Assembly: GCF_006716125.1 (NCBI RefSeq)
Contig: NZ_VFOM01000002.1
Location: 124,001 to 188,000 of the forward strand
DNA length: 64,000 nt
DNA from: Homoserinimonas aerilata
Lineage (GTDB): Bacteria > Actinomycetota > Actinomycetes > Actinomycetales > Microbacteriaceae
Direction: 5' to 3'
Shown: positions 16,974-24,111 of the stretch, piece by piece
Position numbering within the stretch: position 1 is the stretch's first letter
Layout of the letters: every line of letters begins with the position of its first letter
Made by a program: the position numbers and the translations under genes
The notes under the pieces: model-generated
Told to the model about the DNA's origin: nothing
What the model saw: only the letters and a program-made list of their open reading frames with translations
Database searches by the model: none

Positions 16974-17356
16974 TTTACCCCGCCGGCGACGCCTTCACCG
17001 CCCTCGATGAATGCGTTCACGCCAGTCAGGCCGAGGACGGTCTGCCAGAGGAACGCGGGGAGCAGGATCGACTCGGCTTCGGAGGTGCGGAGTTCTTCCT
17101 GAATGCGGTTGTAGTTGTGCTGCTCCGTCTCGGCGAGCGGCACGAACAGTCCTGTCTCAGGATCTTTCACTCCGCCGTCGATGGCCATGCGGAACGCGTC
17201 CGTCATTGCCTCTGGCTCTGCGACGCCGACCGCGGCCTCGAGATACGTGGAGGTGATCTGCTCGCCGATGCGTGCGGGGAGAGGTCGCACGATGAACGGT
17301 GCGACCTCCCCGATGGTCAGGTGCAGATCGCGCCCAACCTCGATTGCGGTAACCAT
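16796..17356 (-). CDS. Tail assembly chaperone (gpG-like, zero frame)
   Basis: A 186-residue protein between the major tail and tape measure genes, the position of tail assembly chaperones in siphoviruses. It starts at ATG 17356. The sequence is mixed alpha/beta to residue 128; beyond the candidate slip site the zero frame becomes Ser/Pro-rich and low in structure (for example ATPSTSSLPDG), consistent with a terminal tail that is replaced in the frameshifted form. Both forms are expected, with the shorter one in excess. Confidence 0.8.
   Translation of the reverse strand: MVTAIEVGRDLHLTIGEVAPFIVRPLPARIGEQITSTYLEAAVGVAEPEAMTDAFRMAIDGGVKDPETGLFVPLAETEQHNYNRIQEELRTSEAESILLPAFLWQTVLGLTGVNAFIEGGEGVAGGVKALWALTARLGISPSRTSPSSALDDLIRLQAATPSTSSLPDGVKPGKQPRDRLPKQNKS
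16971..16981 (-). other. Candidate -1 programmed frameshift site
   Basis: On the minus strand the sequence reads GGGGTAAAAGC with zero-frame codons GGG GTA AAA GCC. The Lys tRNA on AAA can slip back one base onto an identical AAA; re-pairing of the Val codon is poor. This is the only homopolymeric stretch in the window (16994-16796) in which the shift must occur. The exact slip position is inference. Confidence 0.55.
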
Positions 17357-17377
17357 GGAGTCCCTGCCCTCCCTCGG

Positions 17378-18130
17378 TTAGGCCGCGGCCGTGTAGTTGA
17401 ACGCGGTCGACGCGCCCCCGGCGTTGGTGACGATGACCGGAGCGGGACCGGCGACCGCAGCGGGGATGACGGCGACGATGGTGTTCGCGTCGACGACCAC
17501 ATATTCGGCGACCGTGATCGTGTCGATAGTGACGGCCGTCGTACCGGTGAAGCCGTAGCCGCGGATGACGACCTGATCGCCGACCGTCTGCCCGGCGGGG
17601 CCGACGGACTCGATGATCGGGATGCCGGCGCCGGCAATGGGAGAGACGATCCGCTCCACAACGCCGTCGTTGGTGAGGGTGAATGTCCACCCGCCCTTGT
17701 CGGCGTAGCCGGTGTTCAGGTCAGCGACGGCGACGGAGAACTTGCCCTCGAATGCGGGGAGATCCTCGTCGAGCGCGTCGAACCACTGGAACTCGCGCTT
17801 GTTCAGCTCTCCCTCGGAGTAGGCGGCGTTGAGGAGGTCGATGACCCATGCCTGGGCGGCGACGATCTTCTTCGTGATCGGGTCGCGGACACCCTCAACA
17901 GAGAAGGTGGGGGCGAAGTTGTAGCCGATGATGTCCTGCGACGTGCGGCCCTTCGTCCCGTACACCTCCCGCTGAACGATGATCGGGGCCGGGTTGCCGG
18001 CGAGGTTGTTGATGTCGCCGGTGCAGTTGATGAACGCGCCGGCAAGCTTCATGCGCAGGATCTTCTGGTGCGCGAGCGCGACCGATCCGACGCTGGGCGT
18101 GGTCGTGTCATAGAGGGTCTGGTCAGCCAT
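17378..18130 (-). CDS. Major tail protein with C-terminal Ig-like (IPT/TIG) domain
   Basis: A 250-residue protein at the expected position of the tail tube subunit. Residues 1-165 form the tube domain; residues about 168-250 (starting IIESVGPAGQTVGDQVVIRG) form an IPT/TIG-type immunoglobulin-like domain. Such add-on domains decorate the outside of siphovirus tails and may aid weak binding to cell surfaces. Start ATG 18130 has an AGGAGAAACC site just upstream. Confidence 0.88.
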   Translation of the reverse strand: MADQTLYDTTTPSVGSVALAHQKILRMKLAGAFINCTGDINNLAGNPAPIIVQREVYGTKGRTSQDIIGYNFAPTFSVEGVRDPITKKIVAAQAWVIDLLNAAYSEGELNKREFQWFDALDEDLPAFEGKFSVAVADLNTGYADKGGWTFTLTNDGVVERIVSPIAGAGIPIIESVGPAGQTVGDQVVIRGYGFTGTTAVTIDTITVAEYVVVDANTIVAVIPAAVAGPAPVIVTNAGGASTAFNYTAAA

Positions 18131-18206
18131 TGGTTTCTCCTTGTTTGGGTGGGGATGCCGGGCGCGCCGGCGAACCCCTCACGCGGGAGGGGCGGTCTGT
18201 GGGGGG

Positions 18207-18629
18207 TTAGCGGCGGCCGCGGAAGTAGTAGGTCGCGGCGAACGCGGAGCATCCGTTGCTGTCGGCTTCGAAATGCAGCAGCGAGAACCGGTGGGTCCAG
18301 CTGATGTAAAAGCTGGGCGGCGTGTTCTCGGTGTGGTCGAGGTCAGCGAAGATCGCCTGCTCGAGGTTCTCGGCGGCGATGTTGTTGCCCTTCACCCGTC
18401 CGAAGACCTGCACCCGGTGGGTCAGGTCGGCCCGACCATCGGCGATCGACGGGAGCGAGGTGAGCACGATGCAGTTGTCCGCGGCCGGAAGGGTCGGGCC
18501 GCTCGTGTAGATGCCCCGCTCAGTAGCCGTGTATGAGCCGACAGGCTTGTAGACGCCGTGGCCCTTGTCGTGGAGGAACTGGGCCAGCCCACGCCGGAAC
18601 AACAGCTCGGGGGAAAGCGGGTCAGCCAC
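18207..18629 (-). CDS. Tail terminator / minor capsid-like protein
   Basis: A 140-residue protein directly upstream of the major tail gene. Start GTG 18629 overlaps the preceding TGA by 8 bp. The pattern LTSLPSIADGRADLTHRVQVFGR resembles siphovirus minor capsid/tail terminator proteins that cap the tail and join it to the head. Assignment rests on gene order and this resemblance. Confidence 0.68.
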   Translation of the reverse strand: MADPLSPELLFRRGLAQFLHDKGHGVYKPVGSYTATERGIYTSGPTLPAADNCIVLTSLPSIADGRADLTHRVQVFGRVKGNNIAAENLEQAIFADLDHTENTPPSFYISWTHRFSLLHFEADSNGCSAFAATYYFRGRR

Positions 18630-18999
18630 TGATCTGCCCTCGCTGCGCCGATGAACGGATGACGTCACCCATCGCCTTGCGGTTCTCCACCGCGGGATCC
18701 TCGACGTACTTACCCTTGGCTCCGGGGTTCGAGTCGGTCGAGAAGTTGTACTCGGGGTGCTCGTGGAGTCGTGCCGCGTACGGGGTGTCGTAGACGACCT
18801 GGACGGGATCGCCGATGGTCTTTGCTTGCACCACCGTGCCGGATGACGCGAGGGTGCCCTCGTCCATCGGCACCTGCTCCTGCGTCTTCGCGAGCAGCAG
18901 CTCGCCGGCCTGATTCATGCCCTGCACGGTGCCGGCGAGTATGGATTCCATCACGTCGCCGAACTTCACGGTCATCTGCACGTCAGCGCGAACACCCAT
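18622..18999 (-). CDS. HK97 gp10-like head-tail component
   Basis: A 125-residue protein with the gp10-like pattern: an amphipathic helix (MNQAGELLLAKTQEQVPMDEGTLASSG), then VVYDTPYAARLHEHPEYNF, in which the Pro-Tyr-Ala motif is diagnostic. It belongs to the neck/tail completion proteins. Gene order (adaptor, closure, gp10-like, terminator) is intact. Confidence 0.82.
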   Translation of the reverse strand: MGVRADVQMTVKFGDVMESILAGTVQGMNQAGELLLAKTQEQVPMDEGTLASSGTVVQAKTIGDPVQVVYDTPYAARLHEHPEYNFSTDSNPGAKGKYVEDPAVENRKAMGDVIRSSAQRGQISG

Positions 19000-19002
19000 G
19001 GG

Positions 19003-19347
19003 TCACTCCGTCCATATCTCGATATGAGAGGGCGCCTTCTTGTGCTCGAGGTAAGCCGACGTGATGACTTCCGCTTCACGCTCTCGCGGGGTGCCCGGCC
19101 ACACCGTGACCTTGGACCGCGGCTGCGCGTCGTCTTCCAGTAGCAGGACGATGAATGTCGACGCCGTGACTTCCTGCCCCGCTGTGGGGGAGGTGGAGCG
19201 GCGGTCGACGACGAGCTTTGCCTTCTGCTCGACATAGGCGGGCCGGTCGGGAGTGGTGGCCCATGTCTCGCCCTCGGCTCCTTCGCCGGTGAGGCGGGTG
19301 ATGTCGACGCGGTGGGGGAGGTCGCGTGCGCGAAGCTTGCGGGCCAC
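19003..19347 (-). CDS. Head closure protein-like
   Basis: A 114-residue, beta-rich protein starting at GTG 19347, preceded by AGGAG at good spacing. It lies between the head-tail adaptor and the gp10-like gene, the place of head closure (stopper) proteins. Motifs such as HRVDITRLTGEGAEG and a C-terminal beta segment fit that small family. A much longer frame upstream is an artefact reading through the adaptor gene. Confidence 0.65.
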   Translation of the reverse strand: MARKLRARDLPHRVDITRLTGEGAEGETWATTPDRPAYVEQKAKLVVDRRSTSPTAGQEVTASTFIVLLLEDDAQPRSKVTVWPGTPREREAEVITSAYLEHKKAPSHIEIWTE

Positions 19348-19355
19348 GATGTCTC

Positions 19356-19808
19356 CTAATGCTGAACGGTCGAGGTGATAAGGCCCGCGTTGGTGAGGAT
19401 CTGCACCGCCTCGGGGGCGATGCGGGACGTTGCGGCAGACTTCGTGTTCGTCGCACCGCCTGATGCGCCGGAACCGCCGAACGACACCGACCCGATTCGC
19501 GTCGGGCCCGTCTGTGATTCGGCGCCGGTGAGATCGTCGGTGTCGTCGAACCATGCCGCCTGAGCGCAGGTCGCTTCGGTGAACGCGTCGGAGATGTCGG
19601 GGTCGGTGGGCATGTTGTCGTCGTCGACGTCGTAGACGGAGAACCGCACAATGCCGTCGACGACGGTTGAGGCGCGACGCAGCCTGGCGTTGAGGTCCTT
19701 CTCCGTGAGCGGGACCGGATCGCCGCCGCCTTCCGGCGTGGTCGTGGGCTGGTCGTCGCCGATGAAGTCGTAATAGTCCGCCGCGGTGGCGTACACGCGC
19801 TGAGCCAT
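19356..19808 (-). CDS. Head-tail adaptor (gp6-like)
   Basis: A 150-residue, mostly helical protein starting at ATG 19808. The pattern YATAADYYDFIGD, then a helix (LNARLRRASTVVDGIVRF) and a Cys-containing helix that carries AAW, resembles HK97 gp6/SPP1 gp15-type adaptors that form the ring below the portal. The C-terminal third is Gly/Ser/Ala-rich. Context supports the call. Confidence 0.7.
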   Translation of the reverse strand: MAQRVYATAADYYDFIGDDQPTTTPEGGGDPVPLTEKDLNARLRRASTVVDGIVRFSVYDVDDDNMPTDPDISDAFTEATCAQAAWFDDTDDLTGAESQTGPTRIGSVSFGGSGASGGATNTKSAATSRIAPEAVQILTNAGLITSTVQH

Positions 19809-19810
19809 GG

Positions 19811-20269
19811 TCAGTCGCCAGATGGGGTGTCGGTCGCGATAAGAGGACGATGCCCGGCAACCGTCTGCGGGTCTGCGCCGTAGGAGTCTGGGGACATCCA
19901 TGATCCGTCCTCCGCTAGGTAGAACACCGCGCCCTCGGGGTCGGCGTACCAGCCTGCGACGGTCGGCAACTCGATCGCGATCGCCTCAGCAACGGGCGCA
20001 CGGCTGATCAGGTCGACCATCTCCGCCTTCTTCACACCCTTCGGCAGATCGATGCCCTCGGTATCGGCAATGTCCCGCAGCTCACGGACAGTGAGCGCTT
20101 CGAGGTCGATGAGCTCCGGCTCGATCACCTCGACCGCATACCCGTGCTGCACGAGCGCCTGCTCGCGCACCGGATGCAGTTCGGTGACCTCGGCGACACC
20201 ATCACGGAACTCGATACCGAGATCCTTCTGACGGCCCGCCTGCGGGCGCGGGTGGGTGATGCGGATCAT
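19811..20269 (-). CDS. Head-module protein with SAP/Rho-N-like motif
   Basis: A 152-residue protein starting at ATG 20269 with GGAGG upstream. Residues about 59-90 (LTVRELRDIADTEGIDLP, then KGVKKAEMVDLI) match the helix-extended-loop-helix of SAP/HeH/Rho N-terminal domains, which bind nucleic acid. The C-terminus is Trp/Tyr-rich (GWYADPEGAVFYLAEDGSW). Proteins with this domain are common just after the major capsid gene in actinophages; function is unclear. Confidence 0.65.
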   Translation of the reverse strand: MIRITHPRPQAGRQKDLGIEFRDGVAEVTELHPVREQALVQHGYAVEVIEPELIDLEALTVRELRDIADTEGIDLPKGVKKAEMVDLISRAPVAEAIAIELPTVAGWYADPEGAVFYLAEDGSWMSPDSYGADPQTVAGHRPLIATDTPSGD

Positions 20270-20303
20270 GACAACCTCCGACGGAGTGATGAAAGTTGAG
20301 GGG

Positions 20304-20341
20304 CGCTGCCCGGTGACGGTGGAAGACGCCACCGGGCAGCG
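20304..20341 (-). terminator. 12-bp stem hairpin after the capsid genes (partial terminator or processing site)
   Basis: A perfect 12-bp GC-rich inverted repeat (20304-20315 with 20330-20341), 14-nt loop, sits between the 81-residue gene and the SAP-domain gene. On the minus strand no strong U-run follows, so it may attenuate transcription or stabilise the upstream capsid mRNA rather than end it fully. Confidence 0.55.
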
Positions 20342-20347
20342 AGGGTG

Positions 20348-20593
20348 TTACTTCTTGTCGGCTTCGGCGGCGGCCTTGTCGGCCTCCGCCTTCTTGTCGG
20401 CGGCGGCCTTGTCGGAGGCGGCCTTCTTTTCGGCGTCCGTCGGGCCAGATGCAGCCCGCTCGGCGACCTTGTAGCCGTGGCGCCGGAAGTACGAGATCTT
20501 CGCCTCGTCCTTCGTGTCGCCCTGGCCGTCAGCGAACGTGACGCCAACAACGGTTCCGGTGAACCCCTTCACAGGGGCGGTGATCTTTGCCAT
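20348..20593 (-). CDS. Small head protein with Ala/Lys/Asp-rich tail
   Basis: An 81-residue protein directly after the major capsid gene. The first 45 residues are compact (ITAPVKGFTGTVVGVTFADG, then YFRRHGYKVAE); the last 30 are a repetitive, highly charged helix of Ala, Lys, Asp and Glu. The N-terminal motif is common in actinophage proteins at this locus, which may be head decoration or stabilisation factors. Role inferred from position. Confidence 0.65.
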   Translation of the reverse strand: MAKITAPVKGFTGTVVGVTFADGQGDTKDEAKISYFRRHGYKVAERAASGPTDAEKKAASDKAAADKKAEADKAAAEADKK

Positions 20594-20601
20594 GAGTCCT
20601 C

Positions 20602-21606
20602 CTACCGGACCTTGATGTTGCGGAACACAGAGGCCGACTTCGTTGCCTTGAGGGCGACGGAGACCGGGCCGAGCTCGACCTCGCCCTTCTTCACCGCGCC
20701 GGCGGTGGAGAAGTCAGGCAGCCAGGTCTGGGCGATCTGACCGCCGACCGTGGACACGGCGTGGAACCCATCGAGGGCGACACGGAATGCGTACAGGTCG
20801 GTCAGGTTGACCGTCTCGACGGCGGCAACCGTGCGGGTCTCCGTGGGGATGATGAGGCTCGAGGAGCCTGCAACCTCACCAGCGTCGACCAGCAGAATGT
20901 CGCCGTACTGCTCACGCACGATCGGACGCCCGTTCGGGCCCATGAGACCTTCGACCGGGTTCTTCACGTACTGGCCCGCACGACGCACAGCAGCACGGAC
21001 ACGCGCGAGGCTGTCCTTGTTGCCGACGACGACCGTGGGCGTGCCGTCAAGCAGCCCCAGCCATTCGTCGAGCGCGTCGAGCGCCTTGTGCTCTGCGCGA
21101 GCGTTGGTGTCGAAGTCCGACCAGTCCGTGACTTCCCCGGCGCGGAACTCGGTGGACGAACCCACGAGCGCCTTGTCGAGGCCGTCGAAGCTGTTGGCAT
21201 CGGCGGCAACGTCGCCGTTGATGACGAGGTCCTGGAACTTCGTCCGCGCGGCCTTGATCTTCTGCGCCATGTTGAGCGCGATGCCACCGGACGCGTTGGG
21301 GCCGATCTTCGCGACGACGCGGTCGATCTCGAACGCGCCACCCAGCACGGCCAGCTCGGTCGTGTAGTGCTGGGTCGTGACGTTCTGGGCTGCGTACTCG
21401 CTGTTGATCGCACGCGTTGCGGCGGTCGCCTCGGTGATCTGGCGCCGGTAGCCGTAAGTGAGGGTCGCCCCACCACCTGCCGGGTTCACGGCGTCATCGA
21501 AGATGAGGCTGTCGAGGATCGCCGACTCCTTGCGGAACTCGTCGATCACCGCCACGTCGAGGTCGGTCTGGGCGTTGTTCTTGCCCTCTGCCAGTGAAAT
21601 GGCCAT
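20602..21606 (-). CDS. Major capsid protein (HK97 fold)
   Basis: A 334-residue protein with features of HK97-fold capsid proteins of siphoviruses: N-terminal helical arm, GGAFEIDRVVAKIG (spine/E-loop region), a middle domain (LDALDEWLGLLDGTPTVVVG) and the late GDILLVDAGEVAG, SSLIIP and DLYAFRVALDG strands. It follows the scaffold gene and precedes head-completion genes. No N-terminal delta domain is evident, consistent with a separate scaffold. Confidence 0.9.
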   Translation of the reverse strand: MAISLAEGKNNAQTDLDVAVIDEFRKESAILDSLIFDDAVNPAGGGATLTYGYRRQITEATAATRAINSEYAAQNVTTQHYTTELAVLGGAFEIDRVVAKIGPNASGGIALNMAQKIKAARTKFQDLVINGDVAADANSFDGLDKALVGSSTEFRAGEVTDWSDFDTNARAEHKALDALDEWLGLLDGTPTVVVGNKDSLARVRAAVRRAGQYVKNPVEGLMGPNGRPIVREQYGDILLVDAGEVAGSSSLIIPTETRTVAAVETVNLTDLYAFRVALDGFHAVSTVGGQIAQTWLPDFSTAGAVKKGEVELGPVSVALKATKSASVFRNIKVR

Positions 21607-21624
21607 GGTTACTCCTTGGTTTGG

Positions 21625-22278
21625 TTAGCCGCCGAGCTGCTTTTTCACGGCAGCCTCGAGGCTCGTTGGCGTTGCGGGGGGTTGGCCGCCCTGATGACCG
21701 CCGCCACTCGATGACGGCAGTGCAGGACCGGACCGGAACGCCGAGTTCTTCTCGAGCGCGTCTTCGATCGCCTTCTTGACGTCCTCGTCCTTGGTGAGGT
21801 CGACGGTGGCGAAAGTCTTGGTGAAGCTCGATGAATCGAGCAGTGCTGCTGCGTTCGCGCCGAGTGACGGGGCGACGAGCAGAAGCTTGTTCTCGCGGGC
21901 AAGGTTGTCGCGTGCAGTCGCTGCGGCGTCGCGTTCAGCCTGTGCAGCGGCAAAGTCGGTGGCGGCCTTCTCGGCCGCGAGGCGATGGTTCTTCGCTTCC
22001 TCGCGGAGCTCGCGCACGTACTCGTCAGGGTCGCCCTTGTAGTGCACGGGCGGTGGAGTCGGTGCGGCCGGAGGTACGGGCGGCGCAACGGGAGGAGCCG
22101 GCGGCGGCGGCGTGGGAGCTGCAGGCGGGGCGGGCGGTGCGGCGGGTGGCGCCGCCGGGGGCTGGTTGCCGCCTTCGCCCTCCTCGAAGCGGATGCCACG
22201 AAGGTCGTGCAGTGTGCGGCCGATGACAGCGAGGCCGTCGCGGTCGCGGAGTGCGTGACTGGTGTGTGTCTTGGACAT
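21625..22278 (-). CDS. Scaffolding-like protein with proline/alanine-rich spacer
   Basis: A 217-residue protein starting at ATG 22278. Residues about 35-85 are almost entirely Pro and Ala, an extended spacer; residues about 95-140 form a charged coiled coil (DEYVRELREEAKNHRLAAEK); the C-terminus is helical and basic (LEAAVKKQLGG). Disorder, coiled coil, a basic end and a place just before the capsid gene are typical of phage scaffolding proteins. The Pro-rich insert is unusual for the class and may be a recent expansion. Confidence 0.75.
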   Translation of the reverse strand: MSKTHTSHALRDRDGLAVIGRTLHDLRGIRFEEGEGGNQPPAAPPAAPPAPPAAPTPPPPAPPVAPPVPPAAPTPPPVHYKGDPDEYVRELREEAKNHRLAAEKAATDFAAAQAERDAAATARDNLARENKLLLVAPSLGANAAALLDSSSFTKTFATVDLTKDEDVKKAIEDALEKNSAFRSGPALPSSSGGGHQGGQPPATPTSLEAAVKKQLGG

Positions 22279-22348
22279 GGTGAATGAGCCTCCAGCTCGA
22301 TCGGTTCCGGCCTCTGCCGGCATCCACCCCTTGCGGTGGAAGTTGGGG

Positions 22349-22384
22349 CCGTACCGCCCGCGTGCAGGGCCACGAACGGTACGG
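22349..22384 (-). other. Palindromic hairpin between minor capsid and scaffold genes
   Basis: A perfect 8-bp stem (CCGTACCG at 22349-22356, CGGTACGG at 22377-22384) with a 20-nt loop lies in the 117-bp gap before the scaffold gene; a second small stem (CCACC/GGTGG) follows. No T-run is seen. It may stabilise or process the mRNA. Confidence 0.4.
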
Positions 22385-22395
22385 GGTATGTGGGG

Positions 22396-23652
22396 TCAGC
22401 GTCCGTCGGCGAAGTGCAGTTGCTCGCGGTACGAGGAACGTTTGCGGCCGGTCTCGTTGAGGAAGTCGCGCATCGTCTGCTGGCGTTCTTTCACCAGTGC
22501 GCGGGCGCGTGCTGCCGACACCTGATCTGGTGCGACAGCCTCGCGACGCTTCGCCGCACGGATCTGCCGCTCGAGCTCACGCTGACGGGCCCGCTCGCGC
22601 TCAGCCTCAGGGTCGTATGTGGTCGCGCCTTGCAGCTTCGTGGCGCCGGGGAGGTAGGCGACGAGGCGGCACCGGCAGTTTGGGTGATTCCAGCCAGCAT
22701 TGCGGGCGTCATTCACGGTTCCCGCGACGATGACTGTGAGTGTCTGCCCGCTCGTCGTCGACGGCAGCGACAGCGTCCCTGCGGGTGTTCCGTCTGTGGA
22801 GAGAATCTTGCCCGCCCACGCTGCACAGGACTCGCACGAGTCGGCACCGCGCACGACGGTGACCAGGTTGATGCCTGCCTGCTGCATCCGCCATGTGCCC
22901 GCGTCGTTGAACGCGCGGTTGACGGAGGTGCGGCCGGCCATCTCGGCGTAGGCGCCGATTGTCCAGCGCCGGTCGGCCTTGTCGATGAACCCTGTGACGC
23001 CTTCAGACAGGAACCGCTGCACCGTGGCCGCTTGCTGCACCTTCGACGTCGTGACACCCGCGAGGGTGAGCGGCGAGTGCATCGACACGATGCGCTGGTA
23101 TGCGTCTTGCGGGTAACGGGTGATGCGCTGATTCAGCACCTCGAGGCGAGAATGCAGAGACAGGGCGACCATGCCGACCGCTTGTGATGCGCTCGCGGTG
23201 AGTGTGGTGGTGGATATCGCAGCACCGCCGCCGATGAGGGGGATCGGCACAGCACGGGTGTCGAGACGCTTCGCGAGCCCCAGCTGTGCGACCGCGGCGG
23301 CCTCGCCCTGCGTTGCGGCGATGTGCACGGTGCGGCGGGCGAGATTCTCAGACCTCAGCTGTGCGACGATGCCCGCGGCGACCGCCTGCAGCTCACGTAG
23401 TGACTTGGCGCGGTGCGCGGCGAGTTCAGCGAGCACACGGTTCTGACGGCGGCGCTCAGCGACCGTGAGGCCCATGCCTCCGGGCGCGTCTGCTGCGAGC
23501 TGTGCCAGTTCGAGGTCGCGGTAGGCCCGCTGTGCAATCTCACGGATCAGTTCATCCTCAGCACCCGCGTACCGTGACGCGAGATCCTGCGACAGGGACT
23601 CGATCAGTTCCTCGACGGACTCACGGTCAGGGTTCGGCTTGAAGAGCGCCAT
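22396..23652 (-). CDS. Minor capsid protein 2 (Mu gpF-like)
   Basis: A 418-residue protein with a helical N-terminal two thirds and the minor head protein module near residues 270-340: SVNRAFNDAG, GADSCESCAAWAGK and HPNCRCRL. Those Cys/His residues are the family hallmark. It lies after the portal gene, as usual for minor capsid protein 2 of siphoviruses. The C-terminal 70 residues are highly charged coiled coil. Confidence 0.88.
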   Translation of the reverse strand: MALFKPNPDRESVEELIESLSQDLASRYAGAEDELIREIAQRAYRDLELAQLAADAPGGMGLTVAERRRQNRVLAELAAHRAKSLRELQAVAAGIVAQLRSENLARRTVHIAATQGEAAAVAQLGLAKRLDTRAVPIPLIGGGAAISTTTLTASASQAVGMVALSLHSRLEVLNQRITRYPQDAYQRIVSMHSPLTLAGVTTSKVQQAATVQRFLSEGVTGFIDKADRRWTIGAYAEMAGRTSVNRAFNDAGTWRMQQAGINLVTVVRGADSCESCAAWAGKILSTDGTPAGTLSLPSTTSGQTLTVIVAGTVNDARNAGWNHPNCRCRLVAYLPGATKLQGATTYDPEAERERARQRELERQIRAAKRREAVAPDQVSAARARALVKERQQTMRDFLNETGRKRSSYREQLHFADGR

Positions 23653-23680
23653 GCGCCGACCTCCGAACCCTGACCAGTGA

Positions 23681-23923
23681 TTAGGCCGAAGGGCCGGTGG
23701 CGAAGATCCCGCGGTTGGCGCGCATCTGCACGTCTTCCAGAGCGGTCAGCGCGAGCGACTGGTTACGGCCACCCGGCACGTATGCGTGAATGTGGGAGGC
23801 GACCTGCACGATGGCCTCTTGCATCTTCGCGACAGCGTGCTTCTGATCCTCAGTGGGCGGATTGCCGCCTGCCGCAGTCATGAAGCGTTCTTCGAGCGGG
23901 GTGGGTTTCGTGGACTCTGCCAT
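23681..23923 (-). CDS. Acb2/Tad1-hairpin-type protein, predicted cyclic-nucleotide sponge
   Basis: An 80-residue all-helical protein starting at ATG 23923 with AAGGAG upstream. The middle and C-terminal part, a long helix followed by VPGGRNQSLALTALEDVQMR and AN-GIFA, matches the signature of the Acb2/Tad1 hairpin family (formerly DUF7681), where a Pro-Gly-Arg turn leads into SLALTxLE and an Ala-Asn-containing helix. Characterised members bind and sequester cyclic di/trinucleotides or gcADPR, blocking CBASS or Thoeris signalling. It sits between portal and minor capsid genes, so it would be made late or constitutively low. Family recognition is by eye; ligand and activity are inference. Confidence 0.72.
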   Translation of the reverse strand: MAESTKPTPLEERFMTAAGGNPPTEDQKHAVAKMQEAIVQVASHIHAYVPGGRNQSLALTALEDVQMRANRGIFATGPSA

Positions 23924-23964
23924 GATTTCTCCTTGTTTCAACCCGGCCGTCTCGCCAGGAAGTC

Positions 23965-24111
23965 TCAGCGCCTCTGCTTCCTACGTGCTGCACGGTTGTT
24001 CTCGTGCGGGATGTCAAACCACGAAGGGCCAGGCATACGGATGCCGCGGCCACACGCTGACGAGAGTGCTACAGCCATGACGATGACCGCGAGCCAAAGG
24101 AAGGTCAGCAT
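23965..24111 (-). CDS. Small membrane protein (48 aa) after the portal gene
   Basis: A 48-residue frame with an N-terminal hydrophobic segment (MLTFLWLAVIVMAVALSSAC) and a strongly basic C-terminus (RAARRKQRR). ATG 24111 overlaps the portal TGA (ATGA). The Cys after the hydrophobic run resembles a weak lipobox but lacks Leu at -3. Function unknown; it is in series with the Acb2/Tad1-like gene. Confidence 0.55.
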   Translation of the reverse strand: MLTFLWLAVIVMAVALSSACGRGIRMPGPSWFDIPHENNRAARRKQRR

